DNA of 64,000 nucleotides, from the NCBI GenBank assembly GCA_964059195.1, contig CAXKWD010000004.1, forward strand, positions 122,608,043 through 122,672,042, read 5' to 3'. The notes under the pieces were generated by a model, which ran no database searches, was not told the origin of the DNA, and worked only from the letters and a program-made list of their open reading frames with translations. The DNA comes from Ectobius pallidus. Its lineage: Eukaryota; Arthropoda; Insecta; Blattodea; Ectobiidae. The position numbers and the translations under genes were made by a program. Shown piece by piece: positions 45,591-57,813 of this stretch; position 1 is the first letter of the stretch, and each line of letters opens with the position of its first letter.

Positions 45591-46480
45591 ACCACCCCTT
45601 CCCTTATTATCAACCCCCGATCAGTAACATTTTTCCTATACAAATCTATATTCTTCGACAAACGTCTACAAAATTTAACACATGTACCCTGTAGGACTGG
45701 ATAAAAATTCTAAAATATAATAACATTCCAAAATAACCACCCCTTATTAAATATTCAACCCCTATTATGTGATCTCTATACAATTCTACATTTCTGACCG
45801 ATTTTTACTAGACTTTAAACACAGACCCCACAGAACCAAGAAAAACTTGAGGGCAAAATTAATTTTGGAAGCAAGCACCCCTTAATTGCTTCAACCCCTA
45901 TTATATGAACTTTATTTTAATCTAAATTTTCTGACCAATTTTTAACAGACTTTACACACAGACCCTACAGAACTAGAAGAAATTTTTAGGCAAAACTAAT
46001 TTTGGAACAAACCACCCCTTAAACATTTCAGCCCTTAATATATGGTTATTATTTATGTCTACATTCTTTGACCAATTTTTACCAGACTTTACACACAGAA
46101 CCTATTACACCAGGAGAAAATTTTAAACAACATTAATTTTGGAAGAAACCACGCCTTAAATGTTTTATAACCCCTATCATGCAATCTATATTTGAATCTA
46201 CATCCTTTGACCGATTTTTATCAAATTTTATACACATAAGCTTTTAGACAAGGAAAACATTTTAAGCAAAACTAACTTGGGACAAATAAATGTTTTAACC
46301 CCTATTATGTGATCTAATTTAAATATAGGCCTACATTCTTTGATATATTCTTATCAGACTTTACACACAGAACCTATTCAACCAGCAAGCAAAATTAATT
46401 TTGGAAGGAACCACCCCTTAAATGTTCCAACATAAACATGAGCTTTATTTAAATCAAATTCTATGAACAATTTTTACATG
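45591..46480. repeat. About 137-bp tandem repeat, six to seven copies
   Basis: ACCACCCCTTA-like starts recur near 45591, 45736, 45875, 46011, 46148 and 46409. Each unit holds TTCAACCCCTATTAT, ACATTCTTTGACCAATTTTT and AGACTTTACACACAGAACCT. Copies are 75-90 percent alike; one start is degraded at about 46279. The array ends just before repeat A copy 3. Confidence 0.8.
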
Positions 46481-46583
46481 TCAAGAATAAGCCAGTAGGC
46501 ATACAATAAATATTATGTATTTTTGTTCTTAGCTTTCTGGATCTTTTGGGAAAGTGAAGAAATGCAATTCAGAATTTCTTCCT

Positions 46584-47920
46584 TTATTAAGTGCCAGAAT
46601 GGTACTTTATGAGATTGTGTGGGGGACGGAAAATGTCTGTCTCTCTGTGTGTCTGTACGCACCATAACTCAAATAACCTTTATTGGATTTTTATGAAACT
46701 TCATATACGCATTTATAACGTCCATGGGAAGAATCCTATTGATATTGGACCTAAACGGTTGACCGGTATCGGAGTAATGCCCAATTTAGTGCCTATTTTA
46801 AAGGAAATATATAAAAAAGGTGCGATAACTCAAATACGTTTTACCTGAGTTAGATGAAACTTTGTATATGTATTTATGATGTACATGGAAAGAAGCCTAC
46901 TGAATTTGGACCAAATCGGTTGACTGGTACCGAAATAACGAGTAATTAACAGTCACATCTATTATAATGTAATCTTCTTTCTCCGACAATTCGAACCATT
47001 TTGATTGGCTCGAGGCCAACCTATCAGCGAAACTTTCACGAATAGTACAAAATTAGGAAAACAGTTTCTTTACTATATAAGGCCTAAGTGAAATGAACAC
47101 AATGAACAAATATTCTAATTTTATTTTTACTTACAATTTTCATAGCTCTGAACCACAAACATTTTTAATAAACTGCCAGTGTAAATTTCTTAAAAATCCT
47201 GGAGTCAATTAATAATGGCGGGCAAAGCCACGGGCACCAGCTGTAAAATATTGATAGTTTAACTCTTGAAATATAGCAGACAATAAAAGTCCAAACAAAC
47301 CATTCATTCCCTTGAAAAATTATATAATTTCTCAAAATTACTTCAATTTATCAAATCAAATTCATATTGTATTTATCTATCAACAAACAGCTGAGATACA
47401 ATGCCGCATTTTTAATAATTGAGGGCTTTGTATGCAATGTTTTCTTCGTTGATCTAGTTGAAATTGAGTACTACATGAATACTGTTACATATAGAAGGCA
47501 CATACCGTGAAATAATTAGCAGAGTTATTTGCCACTTAATTTTGTGAAATGATGACATATTTTAAGAATTTCAAGGTGCAATACATTTAGATTTGACAAA
47601 TAACACTATTCCTTCACATATGCTTATCAAACTACACCGTCATACTGACTAAGTTGGCCGAATTGTAACGTCTTGGACTCGTATTGTGGAGGTCACTGGG
47701 TCAAATCGCAGAGCCGGCCGATTTGACATGGATTTTTTAATTTAATTTTTTATTTTTATGCAAGTACGCGATATCACAAATCTGTAGCTCTGCTGACGCT
47801 GGTCGATTTTAATATGATTAAGAAACTTATTTTCTGTATATCATAATTGCAATTATAATTGATTCAACAAAAGCATTCTGGCACTTTGTTATATCAGTTT
47901 ACCTGATTTTATTGTTACTG
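46584..47920 (+). repeat. Interspersed repeat A, copy 3 (longest)
   Basis: It begins TTATTAAGTGCCAGAATGG and ends TATCAGTTTACCTGATTTTA. It contains two successive modules of the ACTCAAATACG...GACCGGTATCGG type and a tRNA-like core at about 47665-47720 (GTAACGTCTTGGACTCGTAT, GGGTCAAATCGC). It defines the family as about 1.3 kb. Confidence 0.65.
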
Positions 47921-48021
47921 CAATTTACAGCAGAACAAAAAAGGTTCTTTTGAAACACACATTGCTATAAAAATACAACACTCATATTTATTTACATACT
48001 TTCCTGCAGTAGTGATTGTAG

Positions 48022-48022
48022 T

Positions 48023-48074
<52 letters not shown>

Positions 48075-48865
48075 TTATTCATCCATTATATCATATAAAC
48101 ATGTACAGGGTACAAATGATGTTGGACACGTCAAATCTTACATGCTAAATATTGCTTACATTTGCATTTATTCTCATATTCACACTTATGCTTATATTAA
48201 TTAAATATAAGTAAATAAAAGAAATTAAAATAAAAGAAAAGGAACATGGACTGTATACTATGACATACTATAAATAAAATAAATAAAATATTCTTCATCC
48301 ACATCCACATCCCATCTACAAGCTTCTCACACTAACATTAAAATATCCTAATTGTATTGGTTCGATCTGATTCATTCACATCCACACACCAACATATAAT
48401 ATTTAAATAGATCCTAAACTAGTATCCTAAATAAAACCCTAGTGCCATAGTTTCTATAATCAACTAATACTATAACAACTTACAATTAACACTGCTTTAT
48501 ATTTTATTCACTGAATTTCCACTACCTATTCCCATGCATAAGATATTCCTCCACTGAGTAGAAACTACCATTTATCAGAAATTTCTTTAATTCCTTTTTA
48601 AAATTCTTGGCTAATTGCATGCTTTTTATGCAAGAAGGCAATTTATTGTATAAAACTGTCCCGTTATACTTAAAGCTATTTTTAAAAAGCGTACTTTTAT
48701 GCCAAGTGCTGTGTAAATTAGATTTGTTCCTTGTGTCGTGATGGTGTACCTGTTCGTTTGAGAGAAAGCTGTTTAGTTGGTTTCGCGTTTGTATACGGAC
48801 CTCATTTATGTATATTCCAGGCAGTGTCAGTATATTTAATTGCTTAAATAAAGAGTTCATGGCCA
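48022..48865 (-). pseudogene. CR1/jockey-like LINE 3' end with TAA tail
   Basis: Minus-strand frame 48865-48522 ends QVHHHDTRNKSNLHSTWHKS, then FKYNGTVLYNKLPSCIKSMQ and LINGSFYSVEEYLMHGNR with a stop. This is the C-terminal domain after the RT in CR1/jockey-type LINEs. A 450-bp 3' UTR leads to a (TAA)n tail at 48022-48072. Codons 48866-48989 are unrelated flank. Confidence 0.7.
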
Positions 48866-48999
48866 CTAAGATCACTACATAATATGCGCGTGCATGTTCG
48901 TCTGGCAGAAAAACGGACTGAGTTTCTTTACTGTAGCCTACTAATACGTATACTGTGGTAATATGCCTTCTGTTTATAACAGTATTCATGTAGCACTCA

Positions 49000-50770
49000 T
49001 TTCAACTTGAACAATGAAATAAACAAGTCTTATTTTTAACACATAAGACATCCAAAGGGCAATACAATGCTGCATGACCAACTCACTCACTGATATAATT
49101 GTTTACCCACTTCCAGATGTGTCAAAACTTGAATGCTTATAGCTTATAGATTGTTACTGACGGAAATATTAAAAAAGAGTTCTGATTTTTAATTTCCCCT
49201 CCAAAACAAATTTTAATTTTTTTTTAGTTTTTTATTGCATATTTGTATGGCTTCAGAATAAAGGAATATGTTTCTTGTTGAGTGTTGTAAATTCGTACTG
49301 TTAACATTCTTGGTATCCCACTTATTCCTTCATGTTTGACAAACTTTCTCAAGAAACCGTGGTCTAAAACTCAATAATTTCTGAAATTTGGCCTATTAAC
49401 TCCATCTGGCACTTTGTTACATCAGTTTACCTGATTTATTCTTTTTTCAACTGTAGCCTACATGCAATTTTAAGCTATTACAATTTATTATAAAAACTAA
49501 ATAAACACTTTTATGTTTACTGTTAACTAATGCAAACCATCTGTTTTTTATATTCCTGTAGTTCCTATTGTATTTCTTTAACCTGACATAGTGCAAAAGA
49601 AGGCCTTAAGGCTTTAATACTGCCAGGAAAATTATAACATTTAATATTATTGTACTATTTTATGAAATTAGATAGAAAGGTGAAAAATTCAATTCTATAT
49701 AGTAGGCCTAAATTTTCTCATAAAAATTTACTTAGCACATAGGAATTAAAAATCACAGAAGTAACACATTTTCTACACATGGCTTTTTAGATTAATTCTT
49801 TTTACAATAAATAATAAGATAATAGTTAATGGAGTTCTGGGAAAACACTACTTAAAATATGTTTAAATCAATAAAATGATTCATTCTTCGCTCAATGCAT
49901 GAACCAAATTGCCTGCCGAGGTGCAAGTGCTAGTATCCAGCAACTTGCAGATTTGGTGCTTGCTGTGCAGTGAACGTGTACAATTTTTCCTCAGTAGTAG
50001 TGGTGGCCAGTATATCACCACTGCTTTGTAATTGAAAGAAATCATTAAAGCAAAGGGCTTTTACTCCAACAAATTATTTCAATTCTGAATGGGAAAAGTA
50101 CATACTTCTTCATGGGATGTAGTGGTAGTTTCCTTTGTTTTCATTTCTACAAATATTATGTCCAATTGGGGCTAATCACCTTGAAATGTGACATTGAGTT
50201 GGCTGACAGTTAAAGGAATAGAGGAAGTTTGGTAGATTTCTAAAGTCGATTTCCTAAGTCATGATTCCCTTGTTTACACAGGAGTGTGGCAACTATGATT
50301 GGAATGTTTGGTTAGACCTATGTATGAGAATCCTTATTTTCAGCTATGAAATTTAATAAAGGCCCTCAAAGAGCAAACCTCAGTAATCATAACATAACAG
50401 TTACATTAAGAGTTCGGAGTTGTGTTTTGTTATTTCTTAATTTTGCAAATATCCTGAAAACCAACAATTTCAGAAAGCAAGAGCGCCTACCAGGAAGAAC
50501 TGAAAGTATCAAATTCTTAATTGAAAAATGTACCCTTTAACCTACTAAATTTATATTCTTTTAATTGGCAGTGATCTATCTACTATCATCATTGTATAGT
50601 CGAGTTTTATTTTCTTATTAGGTACATTTTTTTCATATTTCCACCATTAAAAAACTGCCAATTTCCACTAACAAAGTACAGTTCTGTTGTTATAATAAAA
50701 AGGATATTGCATATATACAACTTATATATGTTGTCATTTATTTGTATTTGACTATAGGTTATAATACTAT
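49000..50770. other. Unassigned intergenic DNA
   Basis: No coding motif. A repeat A 3' scrap (CTGGCACTTTGTTACATCAG) lies at 49406-49440. Confidence 0.4.
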
Positions 50771-50785
50771 TTAATATCATGCACA

Positions 50786-51056
50786 TGATGATGAAATGTT
50801 CGGCTTGGAGGCCGGTCCTGCCCTGGGACTGAGCCGAGGGGGGGAAACCCACAGCCCGACCGAGGGACACTTGGCCGGATGATACCGCATAGGGTGGCCA
50901 GGTCCTTTCGTGGGATGGGAATGAAGACACTACACCCAGTCCTGACCCAGGAAGGAAACTTTACATCTCTGTAAAATCCCCGACCCAGCCGGGAATCGAT
51001 CCCAGGCCACCCAGGTGGCTGGCAGTCATGCTACCAACTCGCCCACAGTGGAAGAC
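50786..51056 (-). mobile_element. tRNA-derived SINE, family D, with 13-bp duplication
   Basis: Reversed, it begins CCACTGTGGGCGAGTTGGTA and has B box GGGATCGATTCCCGGC. It is flanked by AATATCATGCACA at 50773-50785 and 51057-51069, a clear LINE-type target duplication, so insertion was recent. Confidence 0.85.
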
Positions 51057-51395
51057 AATATCATGCACAAGAGGAAAATTAAACAGTGTATATAACAGTT
51101 TATTACTTATTCCTTTTCTACAATCTTCTTAATGTTTCAATGGTAAACACAACTACAGATTACCGGTACAAACAAGATGCCACTGCTTAAAGTTTCTTCA
51201 TAACCCTATACCTTTCCGGCACAGACCAGTAATCTTGTGCACAGCCATGCTTGCGAGTTGGTTGTAAATGCACTAGTCATTACTCATTAGCTATCTTCAA
51301 AGAACCCACCCAGCACTAAAGACACATCTGCTTTAGTTGATACACCACACGTATGGATAGTATATTACAGATTTATTCAGAGCTGCAGATAAGTA

Positions 51396-51780
51396 TGAAG
51401 AAATGGTCTGTACCTCCAACATTTGCTCCATCAGGGTGCATTCTTCTGTTCCACCATTACTGTACACCTTCCCCAAGATCCACAAGACCGACATTCCTCT
51501 ATGCCCTTTAGTCAGCATCATTGATTCTCCCACCTATGTCTTGGCCAAGTATCTAACTTCATTGCTCCAGCCTTTAGTGGGAACGTTTAAACATCAGGTC
51601 AAGAACTCTTCAGATTTCACACCATCAAGCTAGATTCCCAAGATATGAAAGTCAGCTTCGACTCCTGATATCCTTGTTCACTACGTTTACTGCTGAAGGA
51701 CGTTCAACAACTACTTAAAGCTCACTTCACATATGCTATCATCAAGCTCTTCAAACATGTTCTTACTCCACCTGCTTCCT
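51396..51780 (+). pseudogene. Penelope-like RT fragment
   Basis: The frame from 51403 holds LYTFPKIHKTDIPLCPLVSI, SPTYVLAKYLTSLLQPLVG and KNSSDFT. After frameshifts, IKLDSQDMKVSFDS and LLKDVQQLLKAHFTYA follow. The PKIHK...P.RP..S...TY.LAK.L...L.PL order is that of Penelope-like elements. No GIY-YIG domain remains. Confidence 0.6.
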
Positions 51781-51819
51781 GTATGAGGGGTGTTAGTACA
51801 CTGCTCTATTGCAGTAGTG

Positions 51820-52430
51820 CGCATTTGGTTCTCTCAGCCTCATTCAAAGTTGAGGCAAGACATAAAATCAAATTTTATGAATGAAATGAGTTGCTTCAGA
51901 AAATTTATTGTGAAAATGCTTGAAATAAAAGTTTCAGTTCTTAAGAGTCAGTTTAGAACATCAAGAAAAAATAAATTCTCTTCATATAAAATGGTAGAAA
52001 TTCTCTTAATGTAAAACAGTAACTTAAAAATTAAGAGAAAGTCCTTGCCATGCTTCATGTCACACCTACAAAGGATACACAACCCAATAAAATCTGAAAT
52101 AATCTACTCGTATAACTTTTTTCAGTTTAAGTATGGGAAATACAACTTTCTCACTTCACATTCTGAGACAGTTTTCTTGTGTTGGGATGTAGGGTTTAAT
52201 GTGGTGGCTGGGTTATAACTACCTTTCAGAGAATTTTTGCGAAAATTGTTTCAAATAAAAGTCTTAGCTTTTAGTATAAGGACTTTGTGTACAAAAAAAA
52301 TAAATCATTAGAAATGTTTTGTAAAAAATGAAATTTTCTCATGTAAAGTGGCAATAAAAGTAAGAGCAACTAGTTGTCAATCTTCATGTCACATCCTCAG
52401 TAACTAATCCCACTATAAAATTTCATTTTT
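51820..52430 (+). repeat. Degenerate direct repeat, about 330 bp apart
   Basis: The order AAAATTTATTGTGAAAATGC, AAATAAAAGTTTCAG, AAGAGTCAG..., CTTCATGTCACACCTA recurs 330 bp later as GAATTTTTGCGAAAATTGTT, AAATAAAAGTCTTAG, CTTCATGTCACATCCTC. Class unknown. Confidence 0.4.
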
Positions 52431-52479
52431 ACTCAGTTTTCGTTCTCGAACTATGCTGATCATACATACACATATAATA

Positions 52480-53030
52480 CACACAGATGTTTCCAAAAAT
52501 TGCATTTTTGGATTCAAGAACCCCAAAATGTGAATTTATGTTGAAAATGGTTGATTTGTGTTCGGGGTCAACGCAAATACTTCCTCAACCTACAATAACT
52601 AAGGTAAGGGCAGAGGAAGTAAATAATAAGTACCCTCTAAGTCATTTTTGCAGAAAAACGGATATAGCCATTTTGTTAGTCATAGATAGGAGTTTCCAAT
52701 TTTAAATTTTTATTAAAATCATTAGAGCCAATTTTTAAAAACTCAAAATTTTTCAAAAACTTTCATAAAAAGTCCCCTTAATATTTCAGTTATAAAACTC
52801 AATTTCTGGGTGGTTCAATAAAATTCCAAAAAAGTCATTAATTAAGAAAATGAACTAAATATAATGAACCATTTACCCGCTGTGCTTGTCCACAGATAAG
52901 ACAGACAGACGTCATTCCAAGTTTCTAGGCATCGTGAAACATGTTTTCCCGGTGTTATCTTGATTTCAATTTTTTGTCACGATCACAATACTTTCTCTAT
53001 ACTACGTATATGCGAGAAAGTAAAAAGTGG
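52480..53030. repeat. Diverged interspersed repeat
   Basis: The 52610-52745 part matches 1690-1830 in reverse; the end carries CTATACTACGTATATGCGAG. No coding content. Confidence 0.45.
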
Positions 53031-54163
53031 TAAACTAAATTATAGCAATTTTAAAATAGGAGGCCATGGAATGAGCTGAATGTAGTGAACTGCAATCCTG
53101 CTTGTTTTTATCAGGTTTCTTAATTGATATACAACCTGAAATCTGAATATTTTTAAAGATTTGTGATTTATATGTGTTAGTACATTTGAAGGAGTGCTAG
53201 TGTGAGGTATATTTCAAGATATTTTTCTATTTATGGACATTCCATACAGAATGATTTGTTATCCTTAGCAACCATTACATGTCCTTAATAAGTTTCATTT
53301 TTCTTCTTTGAGGGATGTAGTAATTAAGGAGTTGGTGGGTAATATTTCGCCTTATACCCTCAAAATGATATCGATAAACCAAGATCAGCAGTAGCCTCAG
53401 ATATTTATTGTTAATATAGTATGACCAATTCTGAGTTGTGAATCATATTAAAAAATACACATGCTAAAAAGTACACATATTTACATTATCAATAAAAATA
53501 CCTATTTACATTGTCATAGAATGAAGTATTTTTCAAATTCATTAAAATATCTATTTACATTCAAAACATACACTTTTTATCTTGTTGATGTGTGCTGCAA
53601 TTACCATTAATAGTATTTAGTCATACATATATGTAACCTGTTAAAAAACAGAAGTTATTATCGAATATAAAATTATTTTAGATTGTAGTATTTATTTTAA
53701 CTGCTAACTGCAGTAGTCACGTTGATAAAATTCAGGTTATTAATGTAGAAGTACAGTGGGCGCCTGGTAACTGAAAGCTTCGAGTCCGTTAAGATTTGAA
53801 CATGTCGTTGGCAGTGCACATGCGTGAAGTGCTAAAGTCCAGCATGAAAATATTGTCCACTGCTCCACGTGCTTTAGTTCACGTTCGCTACCTGCTGTCT
53901 GCTGGACATTTAAATCCCCTAGCCCAGCATGTTTCAAGGGATAAGAGTAAACAAACTAGAATTATACTCAAATGTATTTAAGCTTCAATAACTCCCGTAC
54001 TATACAAAATGAACAATTACAATTATTGACATACCTTGTTAAGATACCCTAGTAGAATTTAAGAGTATGATTTCGTATATATCACACTCTGCACCGTCTT
54101 GTTGGGGTATTGTCTTTATTTATAAGGTGGAAATGCAATAACACATGATCCTTCCTTTTACAT

Positions 54164-54514
54164 CTAGTCTGTATGGAAGGGCCGACGAGGGGGTGTAACT
54201 TCTTTTGTTTTGAACAACACAGCAGATGATGGTGAGGAGGAGGACAATGAAGCTGTAGGTGATGTTGGAATAAAACTACAATTTTCTGGATTTTCATTCT
54301 GCAGCATTGTTCTCGCTACAAAGATAGGATCATCTGTCCAATACATTTTTAGACTGTTTTTCTTTATTATTCCTGTTACAAGCTGCAAACCTGAAAATTT
54401 CCTCATTTCCTCAATAGTAAAAGGAGTCCACTTCTGATATATACAACATTTTATAAAGGGGCATGGTGCTGTGATGACCCGACTAGCGTAAAGATTTGTT
54501 TGACCACAAAACAT
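54164..54514 (-). pseudogene. piggyBac-type transposase fragment
   Basis: The minus-strand frame reads KWTPFTIEEMRKFSGLQLVT, then GIIKKNSLKMYWTDDPIF. This is the N-terminal part of the DDE_Tnp_1_7 (piggyBac) domain, where FT.EE...F.G..I..GI.K.PS...YW..D. The sequence after VARTMLQNE is not typical, and the catalytic Asp residues are absent. Confidence 0.6.
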
Positions 54515-54783
54515 AACTTTAGGAAATCATTTGTTAGAAAGAGTTCCACTAAGGAAAACATCTTCTCCAAAATTTACACCACAATTCAAGCCTACAGATT
54601 CACTAAATTATATAGAAGAGGGCCGATAGTATGGCGATTCTCTGACATTACTTACTCAAACTGTGGAACTAATTACAAGGAATTTCGTTTTGTATTCCTA
54701 CGGCAACATCAACATCGCTATCACTGTCGCTCCAGTAACAAATCATCTTCCGAATCATCCATACATACGCATACTTATATGCA

Positions 54784-54831
<48 letters not shown>

Positions 54832-54870
54832 TATATATATACATACACATAAATATATATATATATAAAA
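54784..54870. repeat. (TA)n microsatellite
   Basis: About 25 TA units at 54785-54834, then imperfect TATACA and TATAAATATA repeats. Confidence 0.9.
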
Positions 54871-54874
54871 GAAA

Positions 54875-55334
54875 AACTGCTTCCTAATTTAAGGCCTAAC
54901 TCAGTTGTGGCACTTGATAATGCTCCCTATCATAATGTGAAAATAAATAAAGCGCACACATCAAATTCCACAAAAGAAGATATGAAAATTTGGCTCATAA
55001 AAGAAGGGATTCCATTCTCAGAAGATATGTTAAAACCTACTCTGTACGAATTAATTGAGAGAATGAAACCAAGAAATGTGGAATATTCAGTAGACAAAAT
55101 TCTACGAAATGCCGGTCATGTTTCTCTCCGCCTGCCACCCTACCACCCGGAGCTAATCCCATAGAAAACATTTGGTCTATTGTTAAAGGGTGGGTTGCTT
55201 CCAGGAATGTTATGTGCAATACAACTTCGGCAACAAACCTTTGTGAAGAGAAGTTTAATTCCATGACGAAAGAAGACTGGATGCCTTTGTGTGAACATGT
55301 GAAGAAAATTGAAAGGGAATATATAGAAAAATAA
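54875..55334 (+). pseudogene. IS630/Tc1-like DDE transposase C-terminal half, frameshifted
   Basis: The frame reads LLPNLRPNSVVALDNAPYHN (second catalytic Asp) and KEDMKIWLIKEGIPF, then NAGHVSLRLPPYHPEL. A one-base shift near 55155 leads to NPIENIWSIVKGWVASRNV (catalytic Glu), ending in a TAA at 55334. This is the DDE_3-type catalytic domain common in arthropod genomes. The first Asp region is missing. Confidence 0.7.
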
Positions 55335-55611
55335 GTTCTTTTTGACAGTGAAATTGATAATATAATAATAAACTTGGGTGGTGTAATAGTGACATTGAGA
55401 GTGCTGACGGTAGTGATTCTGATTTCTGAAGGAAGACTGAATGGAATAGCTGCACTGCACGACTCTGATTAGGGGTAAGTGATGACAGTCAATGTTTTCA
55501 GCTCAGCACGTTTCGCTTGCATTTGAATTCCCGCCGCATCTGTCTGTGACGTGGTCCATGCTTTCAGTTGATGGGCGTTCTCTGTACTATTGTTCTACAC
55601 CTTTTCAACCT

Positions 55612-55737
55612 CAATTTCGGAAAAAGTAATTTCAATTTCAGGAAAAGTCATTTCAATTTCGGAAAAAGTAAATTCAATTTCGGAAAAAGTAATTTCAATT
55701 TCGGAAAAAGTAATTTCAATTTCGGAAAAAACGAGGG
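55612..55737 (+). repeat. 21-bp iterons, left arm
   Basis: About six copies of TTTCGGAAAAAGTAATTTCAA-like 21-bp units (TTTCGGAAAAAGTAATTTCA core). The mirrored array with about seven copies lies at 57196-57340. Confidence 0.85.
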
Positions 55738-55869
55738 CTACTTTTTTAAACCTCCGATGGAGCATACAATGAAAACTACAGTGAAAATCAAAACTGTTTT
55801 ATTTGGAACATTTAGGTACACCTTCTAGCTACTTCTCTACCTAGTCGTGCTCCGATTGAGACATTTGTC

Positions 55870-56170
55870 GAAGCGTGGTGCAAGTTTCAAGTACCCTCTT
55901 CATAAAAGCTTGTCGCCAGCGTATTCAGAAGGGTCTTCACGATATTTTGAAGTGTTTTGAAATTCTTCGTTAGTGTGGAAGTCAGATCTTGGGTTTGTTT
56001 GGGAAATTTGTGTGCATCCATTGTTTTGATTGTTCTTTTGATTCTGGATTGTGGTAATGAATCCACGTTTCATCCCCTGTCACGATGGATTTCAAAAACT
56101 CGTTCCCGTGCCGAGTGGCTTTCATCTTTTTCGGCAGCTGAAGAAAGATCTGAGAGGACAGAGCTTCCAC
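55870..56170 (-). pseudogene. mariner transposase fragment, left arm
   Basis: Minus-strand frame: KATRHGNEFLKSIVTGDETW, then IHYHNPESKEQSKQWMH. The GDETW.....PE.K.QS..W block surrounds a catalytic Asp of mariner transposases. The last residues (towards 55870) give the C-terminus after a frameshift; the NARPH block between is deleted. Confidence 0.75.
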
Positions 56171-56210
56171 ACCAACTTAAAGTAAAGTGTTCCTTATTAC
56201 ATGCCATGGT

Positions 56211-56470
56211 GGCCCAGAGGGTCCCAGGAGGTTGAGGCTCCCAGATTTTAGACATTCGGCACATGAAGGTGGTAAGGTTGTCAGCCTTATGCACCGGCCG
56301 CCTTTACCCCCAGGATTGCTCCTGGTACTCATTTCTGTTTGAGGCTGAGAGGCCCAGGGCCATAGTCCCACCAGAAAGATTAGGCCAATTAAAAAACTCC
56401 GACCTCATCGGGAATCGAACCCGTGACCTTCCGGTTTGTAGCCCAGCGCCTCAACTACTACACTACGGCA
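56211..56470 (-). mobile_element. tRNA-derived SINE, family C, at the palindrome centre
   Basis: Reversed, it starts GCCGTAGTGTAGTAGTTGAG, with B box GGGTTCGATTCCCGATGAGG, then the body. The tRNA-like head (56381-56470) forms the unpaired loop; the body is mirrored at 56474-56655. Confidence 0.75.
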
Positions 56471-56669
56471 TACTCTTCTGGTGGCACTATGGCCCTGAGC
56501 CTCTCAGCCTCAAACAGAAATGAGTACCAGGAGCAATCCTGGGGGTAAAGGTGGCCGGTGCGTAAGGCTGGCAACCTTACCACCTTCATGTGCCGAATGT
56601 CCAAAATCTGGGAGCCTCAACCTCCTGGGACCCTCTGGGCCGCCATGGCATGTAATAGGGAACACTACT

Positions 56670-57004
56670 TTAAGTTGGTGTGGAAGCTCTGTCCTCTCAG
56701 ATCTTTCTTCAGCTGCTGAAAAAGATGAAAGCCACTCGGCACGGGAACGAGTTTTTGAAATCCATCGTGACAGGGGAAACGTGGATTTGTTACCACATTC
56801 CAGAATCAAAAGAACAATCCAAACAATGGATGCACACAAATTTCCCAAACAAATCCAAGATCTGACTTCCACTCCAACGAAGAATTTCAAAACACTTCAA
56901 AATATTGTGAAGACCCTCTCAATACGCTGGCGGCAAGCTTTTATGAAGAGGGTACTTGAAACTTGCACCACACTTCGACAAATGTCTCAATCGGAGCACG
57001 ACTA
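56670..57004 (+). pseudogene. mariner transposase fragment, right arm
   Basis: This mirrors the 55870-56170 fragment. It has lost one base within GDETW (reads VTGETW), so the longest frame (56520-57005) is a different, meaningless frame. The two arms therefore diverged slightly after duplication. Confidence 0.7.
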
Positions 57005-57052
57005 GGTAGAGAAGTAGCTAGAAGGTGTACCTAAATGTTCCAAATAAAACAG

Positions 57053-57058
<6 letters not shown>

Positions 57059-57098
<40 letters not shown>

Positions 57099-57140
57099 AG
57101 AGAAGAGAGAGAGAAGAGTGAGAGAAGAGAGAGAGAAGTT
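57059..57140. repeat. (GAAA)n/(GA)n microsatellite
   Basis: Purine-only run GAAAGAAAG then GAGAGAG, absent from the left arm; it expanded within the right arm. Confidence 0.9.
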
Positions 57141-57463
57141 TTGATTTTCACTGTGGTTTTCATTTTATGCCCCATCGGAGGTTAAAAAAATAGCCCTCGT
57201 TTTTCCGAAATTGAAATTACTTTTTCCGAATTGAATTTACTTTTTCCGAAATTGAAATTACTTTTTCCGAAATTGAAATTACTTTTTCCGAAATTGAAAT
57301 TACTTTTTCCGAAATTGAAATTACCTTTTCCGAAATTGAGGTTGAAAAGGTGTAGTAGTATGATTACAGTATATACAGATGTAGTATACAATATACAGAA
57401 ACTTCTTTTTTTACTACTTCTGTGCTCATTCATGGAGAGTCCTATTTGAGAGTCGTAGATCAG

Positions 57464-57509
57464 AATTGCAGGCCTACTGCTTCCTCGAGGAAGCAGTAGG
57501 CCTGCAATT
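57464..57509. repeat. Perfect 46-bp palindrome
   Basis: Centred on CTCGAG at 57486/57487; the half starts AATTGCAGGCCTACTGCTTC. With a few mismatches it extends to 57452-57521. No loop remains. Confidence 0.9.
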
Positions 57510-57780
57510 TTGATCCACGACTAAAATAATTTTATATTCAATAATAACTTCTGTTTTTTAACAGGTTACATACATGTATGACTAAATACTATTAATAGTA
57601 ATTGCAGGACACATCAACAAGATAAAAAGTGTATGTTTTGAATGTAAATAGATATTTTAATGAATTTGTAAAATACTTGTTCTATGACAATATAAGTAGG
57701 TATTTTTTATTGATTATGTAAATATGTGTATTTTTTAATATGATTCACAACTCAGAATTGGTCATACTATATTAACAATA

Positions 57781-57813
<33 letters not shown>

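Larger units (their letters stand above)
55598..57352. mobile_element. Palindromic mariner-derived element, TA-flanked
   Basis: Both ends read CACCTTTTCAACCTCAATTT inward, flanked by TA (55596-55597, 57353-57354). Inside come a 21-bp iteron array, then a mariner 3' region, then a SINE; the order is mirrored on the right. The arms are about 780 and 880 bp and nearly identical; the centre is at about 56381-56473. Confidence 0.75.

Noticed and set aside
45591..46480. CRISPR-like array
   Set aside because: Units are about 137 bp, diverged and contiguous without unique spacers; eukaryotic minisatellite.
50346..50540. 64-codon ORF
   Set aside because: No recognisable motif, no splice or promoter context.
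56520..57005. 161-codon ORF as a gene
   Set aside because: Wrong frame through a SINE and the mariner arm; the real mariner reading is in another frame.
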